A DNA stretch of 64,000 nt from contig JARGPI010000026.1 of the NCBI GenBank assembly GCA_029213005.1, positions 39,123 to 103,122 on the forward strand, given 5' to 3'. Shown here piece after piece: positions 1-9,000 of the stretch. Under the pieces are notes generated by a model. The model saw only the letters and a list, made by a program, of their open reading frames with translations. It made no database searches and was not told where the DNA came from. Position numbers and translations under genes: made by a program. Positions within the stretch are counted from its first letter, which is position 1, and each line of letters begins with the position of its first letter. The DNA comes from Verrucomicrobiales bacterium (GTDB lineage: Bacteria; Verrucomicrobiota; Verrucomicrobiia; Verrucomicrobiales; DEV007).

Positions 1-3000
1 CGTGATGTCCCGGAAGGCAAAATTGCCCGCATCATCCTGAATCCTGACGGTAAAGGAATCGGGACCGAAATAGTCTGTATCGGGTGTGTAACTCCATTCC
101 CCGGTAACCGGATCTATACTCGCAGTTCCGTGGACCGGATCCGTCGTGATTGTAAAATCCGGGTTCGTCAGCCCGTCAGGATCATCGGCGGTCAATGTCC
201 CGGCGAGGCTCTCGTTCTGCACGCCGCTCCCGGAGGTATCTCCACCAAACACCGTGGCATCGTCAATCGGATTGATCGTTACCTCCACAGTGATCGTCTT
301 CACCCCGCCCTTGCCGTCGCTGACCTGAATATCAAAACTGTCGTCGCCATTGTAGTGAGTTGTTGGAGCGTAGCTGATTGTCGGTGTTGCCCCCGTGCCG
401 GAAACTGTGGCAGTCCCGTAGGATGCCGGACTGGCGAGCGTCCAGATCAAGGTGTCACTGATATCGACATCTGTGGCACCGATCGTCGGAGCGACGAATG
501 TGGTCGGACTGCCGTCTTCATCCATGATTACCGTTACCGGGCCGGGACTTTGAGTGATAACCGGCGCATCGTTGGTCCCGGTGATGACTACATTAAAAGT
601 ATTGGTAGCTGCTACATCACCATCAGAAACCGATACAGTATAGGTGATCGTTACAGTTTCACCAGCGGCGAGATAATCGAAGTCGGTTGATGATGCTGTG
701 AAGGCGAGTGCCGCGCTGCCACTACCCGAACCACTGTTTTTGGTCGTCGAAACCACATTGATCAGGTCGCGAAGCGCCGACTCATCGAGAATCAGGCCAG
801 CGACCACTCCGCTGGTAGTTGCTGCGGTAATGGTGGCGGTGTGACCGATGTCCGTCAAATCTACATCCGTGAAGTTAACCGTCACGTTACCGGTGATGTC
901 CGTAGTGTCGGTCGTTTCATTCAGGTTGGCATCTGCTGTAGCTGAGACCGTTGGCGCATCGTTGGTCCCGGTGATCACGACATCAAAAGTATTAGTCCCT
1001 CCAACATCTCCATCCGAAACTGAAGCGGTATAAGTGATCGTAACCGTCTCACCGGCGGCGAGGTAGTCAAAGTCAGTTGACGATGCAGTGAAAGTAAGAT
1101 TCGCACTACCACTGTCCGAACCACTGAGCTTAGTCGTCGAATTCACGGCTATCAGATTCCGCAGCGCGGCTTCATCAAGACTCAGACCAGTGTCGGAACC
1201 ACTGGTCGTTGCCGCAGTGATTGTTGTGACATGTCCGGTATCAGTCAGGTCAACGTCCGTAAAGCTCACGGTCACATTCCCCGTGATATCCGAAGTATCG
1301 GTCGTTTCGTTCAGATTCGTCGCTGCCGTAGCGGCCACCACCGGGGTGTCATTGGTACCGTCAATCGTGATATCAAGCCTCGCCGCATGCGGAGTTGTGG
1401 TATTAAGAGTGAGGTTATCAAATTCCAGAGAATTACCACCGCTCGGGGCGTAGATATAAACGCGGAACGTGACTGCTGACGAGAGAAGCTGGAATTCTTC
1501 TCCGGAAAGGTCGACCGATATATTCGTCAAATTAGGCCGGGCGGTTGTCACGTCGGCCGTATCAATATTTGCTGCGAAACCATCAATACTGGAACGAACG
1601 GCCCAGCCCCGCGGGGTCGTTCCACCACCCCGAGCGACGTCAAAAGTGAGGTCTTGCAAACTGGTGTATTCGTCCGGAGTAACCGTAAACTCAAAGTAAC
1701 TGTTTGCAGCCACCGCTTGATCGACATTGGTCGAACCGTTTGGCGGATTCACATGCAGCACCGGATCACTCGGGTAACCGTCGGTTGCATTCGGATTGAA
1801 GGTACCGAGACCTGCGCCACTGGTAATTGGAGAAGCCGTAAAATCACTACCGGGAGTCGACGCCCCGGAACTACCTCCGGTAAAATCCCAGACGGCCGAA
1901 TCGGAGGGCGCCGCATCACCATCGTTGACTTCGTAAACAAACGAATCGGTTAGGTTTTCACCGTCTGCCAGCGCGTCGACCACTGGATTGGAATCATCAA
2001 GCGTATAGGTGTAACCGCCATTACTGTTCAGTACGAGAGTTCCGTATTCACCACCTATCGTCCCGGCGTTGGTTACCGTCAGGGTTGGTGAATCGACATC
2101 ACTATCGGCGGTCGGATCCGTTAATACGTTGCCGGTTGCCTGAGGGTTGGAAACAGCATCAGCCGTTTCAGAAACGGAGTTCGTGTCATCTGACAAATTC
2201 GGCGAATCGTTTGCACCGTTGATCGTTATTTCTAAAGTTGATTCAACGGGTGCGGCATCAATTACGATATTATCGAATTCGACAGAATTGCCGCTAGCTG
2301 GAGCATACAGGTAGATTCGAAACGTCACCGCTTCAGTCAGGTTTTGAAATTCAGATCCGGAAAGATCAACCGTCACATTGGTGAAACTTCTAACCAACGG
2401 AGCATCGGCGGTATCAATATTGCTAGCGAATCCGTCGATACTCGAGCGAAGCCCCCAACCGCGGGTTCCCCCGCCCCCTTTGGCAACATCAAAGCTCAGG
2501 CTGTTGAGATCCAGAATTGAATCCGGTGTCAAAGTGAATTCGAAATAGGTATCCGTGGCCACTGCTTCGTCGATATTTTTCGAAGACGTTCCTGCCGGGT
2601 TAATCTGAACTACGGGCTGAGTTGGGTAACCCAAATCAGCATTCGAATTGAAGGAGCCGATTCCCAATCCCTGAGTAATTTCCGAGGCCGTGAAAGTCGC
2701 CCCCTGCGCCGAGGGAGCGGTCGAGCCTCCCGTAAAATCCCAGCTCGCATCGTTATCACTCACGATGTAGGCGAAAGATTCGATGAGAGTATCACCCACA
2801 TTCAGTCCGTCGACTGCCACATTGGCGTCGTCTAACGTATAGGTATAAGATCCATCACTACCCAGTTCCAGCGAACCGTAAGCTCCGGCAATTGTCCCCG
2901 GATTAGCAACGGTCAAGGTATCGCCATCGGCATCGCCATCGTTCGAAAGAACGTTCCCGGTCACTTCAGGATCGGCGATGGCGTCCACGGTCTCCGTTAT

Positions 3001-6000
3001 GGTATTGGTATCGGGCACAAGAATCGGGGCGTCATTACCACCGATAACGGTAATGGATATCGTTTCTGTGACCGCCTCCATCGCGAACGAATTCATCACA
3101 AACCAGGTTCCCGTTTGCAGATCGAACTCGATTGTTACGTCGTTTATTCCATCTGATGTAATCGTGGTTTCAAATCTCCCTGCCTCCGCCAATGTAAAAT
3201 CGTCACCTCCGTCATGCTTGGTGCTGGCGATTCCGGCCGTAGTCTGACTTCCGTTCGCATCGTTGACCGTCGCATTGAATGCTCCGCTTAGGTTGTCGGC
3301 GTCGTGATGGTAAGAGACCCAGGTATAGGTTCCCGCAGGCACTCCGCTCAGGGTAATGGTTAGAGGACCGGGATCTCCGGGTTCGCCGTCATTCCGGGTG
3401 TCAGTCCCGATCCAATCCCGGAGGAGATCCTCGTATTCTTCCTCAACGGTATCGCTTCTGTAAAACATTTGCTTCGCCTGTCTTACCGCTTCGGCACTCC
3501 AGGTTGGCGTAACATCAATCGTCGTTCCAAAACCGGTAAAACTTTGGGTAGTGAAGGTGGCATCGACTTCATGGGTCGCGAAATACACCTGGTAGCCGGT
3601 TTGTATGCTGGAGGATTCCGACGTTCCGAAATCCACATTAAGACTCCCCGCCGGCGCCAGAGTGTAGTCGACATTCACAGTCGCCGAATCTCCGGGTCTG
3701 AGAAAATCGAAATCCGTTCCGGGATTGAAAGCGATCTCATCCCCCGACTGACTCACCGAAGCGGTGCTCAGTGTGATGGCTGAACTATCTCCATCATTAG
3801 TCGCAGTTCCCAGTGTAGCAGTTCCGTTACCACTCCCGGGAATCGTAATCGCCAGATTGGCGTTTTCCGTGGTATCATTGTCCTGAATCGTTCCGATTGC
3901 GGTATCAGTAATCGTGACTGCGACATTGCTTGAATTGGACATCGTCACCCGGAAAGTTTCATTCCCCTCGATTTCCACATCGCTACTGATTGGAACGGTA
4001 AAGGTTTGGATTTCATCCTTGGTACCCGCAAAGGTGAGGACCAGGCTACTTACCGGACTATAGTCCGATCCCGCTTCCGCAGTCAGGTCTTCAGTCGAGA
4101 CTTCAACGGTAAATTCCCCTCCCGCAACTGACTCGGTCAACCGGGCAATAAAAGTTGCCGTGGCATCGCCTTCATTCAGGTAAACATCTTCAATGATGAT
4201 CGAAGCAGCAATACCGTCGTCATCGCGAATCACTCCATCAGCGGCGCTTGGCGAACCGATTGTAATCAGGTCGTCGCCTGCGGTATCGCTTAACGTCACC
4301 GTAAAGGTTTCATCGACCTCGAGGTTGGCATCGCCCGATACATCAATGGAAAGCGTCTTCTCCGTAATCCCGTTCCCAAAGGTTTCCGTTCCAACCGGCA
4401 GAGAGCCTCCGAAGTCAGCGGCATCAGCAAGCAGGCTCGTGACGGCATAGTCCACAGTTGCCACCCCGTTCGTGTCGCCGGTGCGGGTCACCGTAAAGGT
4501 GAAACTGGTGCTGTTACCGGAATCACCCTCAGACTTATCGGCCTCAGCTGCGACAATCGTAAAAATCGCAGCGACATCGGTCACAGTGATCGTGAAATCC
4601 TTTGTAAAGGTAGCGGAGGAGTCGTTGTCAGTAGCGGTCACCTCAACTTCCACCGTTTGCTCGGTTTCGTAATCCAGTGTTTCACCGGCCTTGAGCTTCA
4701 GATTGTTGCTACCGTCCACTTCAAAACGAACGTCATCTACCGTAAAGGTATAGGTAGATCCGGCGTCGCTCATCGTCAACACACCGACGCTTGCACCATC
4801 GTCGTTTTCGTCAACCGAACTGTTACTTAGAGCAAGTTCGGGAACTACCAGTTTGATCTGGTCGTTCGTCGCATCAAACTCCACGACATAACCGGCAGGA
4901 ACCGTTTTCGAAGCAAAAGCAGTCGGATCAACACCGGTGTACGTGGCGAGAATGTATTCAGTCTGGTCCAACCCGGACCCGGAGGCTTGCAAAGTCGCGC
5001 CGGATAAATCCAACGTACCCGCTACCGTCAACAAATCGACATTAGCAGCACCGGCACCAGCGACGATTTCGAGGCCCCCACCGATCGTGGCGTCACCATT
5101 GATGGTAAGATTTCCGATACCTGAATTTCCCGGAGCTACGATGGATCCTGCAGATGCGACAAGGCTTCCTCCTATAATGCCGACACCACCCAGAGTCGCC
5201 CCGGATGCGACATTCACCACAGTGGAAACTCCGGAGTTATCACCATTGATCAATAGAGTTCCCGCTGTGACATTTGTCGCACCGTTATAAGTATTGGTTC
5301 CTGATAGAATCAGAGTTCCCTCCCCGGTTTTTGTGATTCCTGCATCTCCGGCGCTCGCAACCGTCACAAAAAGATTCCCGCTCAATGTCAGAGTGTCTTC
5401 TGCTCCGGTATCAATGAAAAACTGATCGGGCCTATCTTCATGATGAGTAAAGTTGCCAGTGAAAGTTGCGCTGTTAACTCCGGCCTCGTCAAATCTAATC
5501 GTCTTGACGGAACCATTGTTGCGAATAAAGAATTGGTTTGCAACGGTCAATCCGTCGGCACCTATTTCCAGAGTTGTCGTGGTCGTGCCGGCCATATTTA
5601 CCAATCCCGAGCCGCCGAATGCTGCGCTATCCGTAATTCTTGTCGTTCCGTTGTTGAGCGAGGTAACCCCTGTGTAGGTGTTAGTTCCGGAAACCGTGAG
5701 CGTTCCATTCCCCTCTTTAGTCAGATTTCCAGTGCCGGAAATCACCCCGGAGAGCTCGCTGTCATCACCTGCGACAACCAGCGTCAGAGAGTTGGAACCG
5801 AGATCAACATCTCCGTTGATCGTTACGTCGCCAACCGCTGCTTCGTTTGCGCTGAGAGTGAGGCCTGTCGACAGAGCCACGTCACCAGTCAGGGTGATAT
5901 CACCTACCGTTGCGATCAAATCTCCGTTCAGGTTAATCACATCAGCAGTGATCGTTATGGGACCGGCAAAAGTGAGCGCACCATCAATAACCACTGTGTC

Positions 6001-9000
6001 AGAATTAAGATCAGTGCCCTCGTCCCCGGTGAACGCCGTCTGGACGATCAGACCTCCAGTAACACTGGATTGAGCCACCCGCTTTTCGAACACACCAAAT
6101 GTATTTGTGACAACATATTCGCCAGTCCCCGAATCCAGAGAAATCGTGATGGTGTCGGCCGAATCATTCGCAAAATCGGTGACCACGAGATTACCGGAAG
6201 TATCGACTTCCACCGTTGTTTCGGGTAACCCGAGCACTATATCATTCGCATCCGAATCGCCTGCATACCCAATCGAGAAGCTGTGGCCATTAACTATCAC
6301 TTCCCCCCCCTCCGACAGACTACTAAAGGTCCCGGATACCGAATCGTTGTCATCATTGGCCAGAATTGTAATCTGCCCATTCGATGTAGTCGTTCCGCTG
6401 GCAACCAGACCTGAATTCGCACCAAGGGTCACGGTCCCCTCAACCACAACCTGATCAAAATCAGTTCCGGCAGTAGTCACTCCATCGACCTCGACGGTGA
6501 GTGTTCCGTTGAGGATCAAGTTGTTTTCAATCGTTAGAGCCCCTACACCATTGCTGCCCGGCGCAAGAGTCGCTCCCTCATCAATTGTCACGATCCCGCC
6601 AAGGGTTCCGGTGCCTCCTAAAGTGGCTCCCGATGCTACCGTGACAGGGTCAGTAGTTCCAGAGTGATCGCCATTGATCAGCAAAGTCCCCGCAGCAACC
6701 TCAGTCGGACCTTTGTAAATGTTTGTTCCGGTCAGAACGAGCGTACCCTCTCCATTTTTGCTCAGACCGGCTCCCCCACCAGCGGTGAGGAAAAGATTCC
6801 CGGAAATGTTAAGGGTATCATCCGATCCTACATCCATTGCGAATTGCCCGGGTCCGGTTTCGTGAATCTGAATGTTACCCGTCAGAGTGGCCGAATTCGC
6901 TCCATCGACATCGAAACGAATCGCTTTAGTCGGTCCCTCATTACGAATAAAAATTGCATTGGCGATCGTCAATCCATCGGCCCCGATCACCAGATCACCG
7001 CCAGTGCCGGACGACGGAGTGGTCAGTGTGCCTGTCCCGAGCGCCGCGTCTTTCATAACAACGAGGAAGCCGCCATTAAGCAAGGTTCCCCCGGTGTAGA
7101 GATTATCCTCTGATAGAGTCAGGGTCCCCCCACCAAGTTTGATCAGACTGGTTCCGGAAACGACGCCCGCAATTTCGCTTTCTGAACCTGCAACATCTAC
7201 CGTTAGCTGCCCTGACGCCATGTTCACCGCTCCACTGATGATGACATCGCCGGCAGCAGCTTCGGTAGCTTCAAGGGAGACCGACTTCGAAAGCGTAACA
7301 TCTCCATCGAGAGAAATATCACCAACTGTCGTACTGAGATTGCCATTCAGGGTAATCGTATCCGCAGTGATCGTTATCGGCCCGGCAAGAGACAAATCAC
7401 TATCGACAATCACCGTGTCTGCGTTGGCGTCCCCACTTTCGTCACCGCCAAACGCACTCTGAATAATCAGCCCGCCGGTGACACTTACCTGTGAGATGCG
7501 AGCTTCGAATCCGTTTACCGAATTGGTAATCACATATTCGCTGGTTCCGGAATCGAGGGAAATAGTAATAGTGTCCGCCGAATCGGTTTGGACGTCCGTC
7601 ACCACGAGATTACCGCTCCCGTCGACGACAGCGGTTGTCTGCGGAGCCCGAAGGACGATATCATTCGAATCGGTATCACCCGCATAGCTGACTTCGAAAA
7701 TTTGACCGCCAATGGTTATAGCATCACCTTCGTCCAAACCATTGAAGGTTCCGGATACGGCGTCCGACCGGTCATTCGCGATAATCGTGAGATCACCGGT
7801 GGTCGGCGGCGCGCCGGTGGGAACCAGTGTTGCGCTGGCACCGAGGGTGAGGGTTCCATTCACGACCAATTGATCAAAATCAGTTCCTGCCGTGGTGACA
7901 CCGTTCACTTCGACCGCCAGATTGCCGTCCAGTATCAAATTGTTATCGATGATCAGCGTTCCGACATCATTGCTACCCGGCGCCAAATTACCACCTGATT
8001 CAACGGTCACCATATGCCCTATATTTCCAGACCCACCTAACGTCGCCCCGTTTTCAACGGTGTAACCCGCCGATGTAAAAAGTGTCGCATCACTGAAATC
8101 TGCTCCCTGAAAAGTATCATAGGTTCCGTAGATCACGTATCCGTTGTTCGCGGTGACGCCATTGACCCAGTTCCGGACATCCGCCGTCGCATCGACCAGG
8201 ATCGCCTGACCCGTTGGGGCAGTCGTTAGCACGTTTTCAATCAATATATAATCTGCCGAAAGCGGTGATCCGACAGCATTGATGTTCGCTGGTGCAACCC
8301 AGGTTGCCAATGGATAATCTCCCGGGGTATCGCTCCAGGTATTGGCGGAATCGACCACGCTCATCCCGACTTCCATATTTTGGGTCCCATTGACCCGCCC
8401 AACATAATCGATAGAGAAAACGGCGGAAAAGTCAGGGTCATTGACTTGCTCCGGAGACAGCCCGGAGAGGTCAAATTTAAGGTAGGAAACACCCTGGTTA
8501 CTAGTCTGGGTATCGGTCCCGCGCTCCTGGGCAGCTATCTCCGCCGAGCCACGAATATTGCTCCCCTTCCCGTCCCGGCCTGCCTGATCCCACGCCACTT
8601 TAATCACATCACTGGTCGCGATCGGGCTGCCGACATGAGAGCCATTGGCAAGCAGTGCGCCACCCGAGACCGTTGTGGTTCCGGAGTAGTTGTTGTCCCC
8701 GGTCACCGTCAGATCTCCGGCACCGGTTTTTACCAGATTTCCCGAGCCGGTTATAGTTCCGGCGATCGTTCGATCTACCGCATTGTTAATTGTCAGCGTT
8801 GAGCCGCCCTCTATCACAATTGACGTTCCGGCTTCACTTGAAAACTCCGTGATACTGACGGCCTGATCAGCATCGGGACCTGTGATCTCAAGGATTTTCC
8901 CATCGTCCAAATTTACCGTTTCCGCAAAAGTCCCGGCATTTACGATGATGGTATCCCCTGCTCCCGCTGCAGCAATAGCGGCACTTATCGTGGAAAAGGC

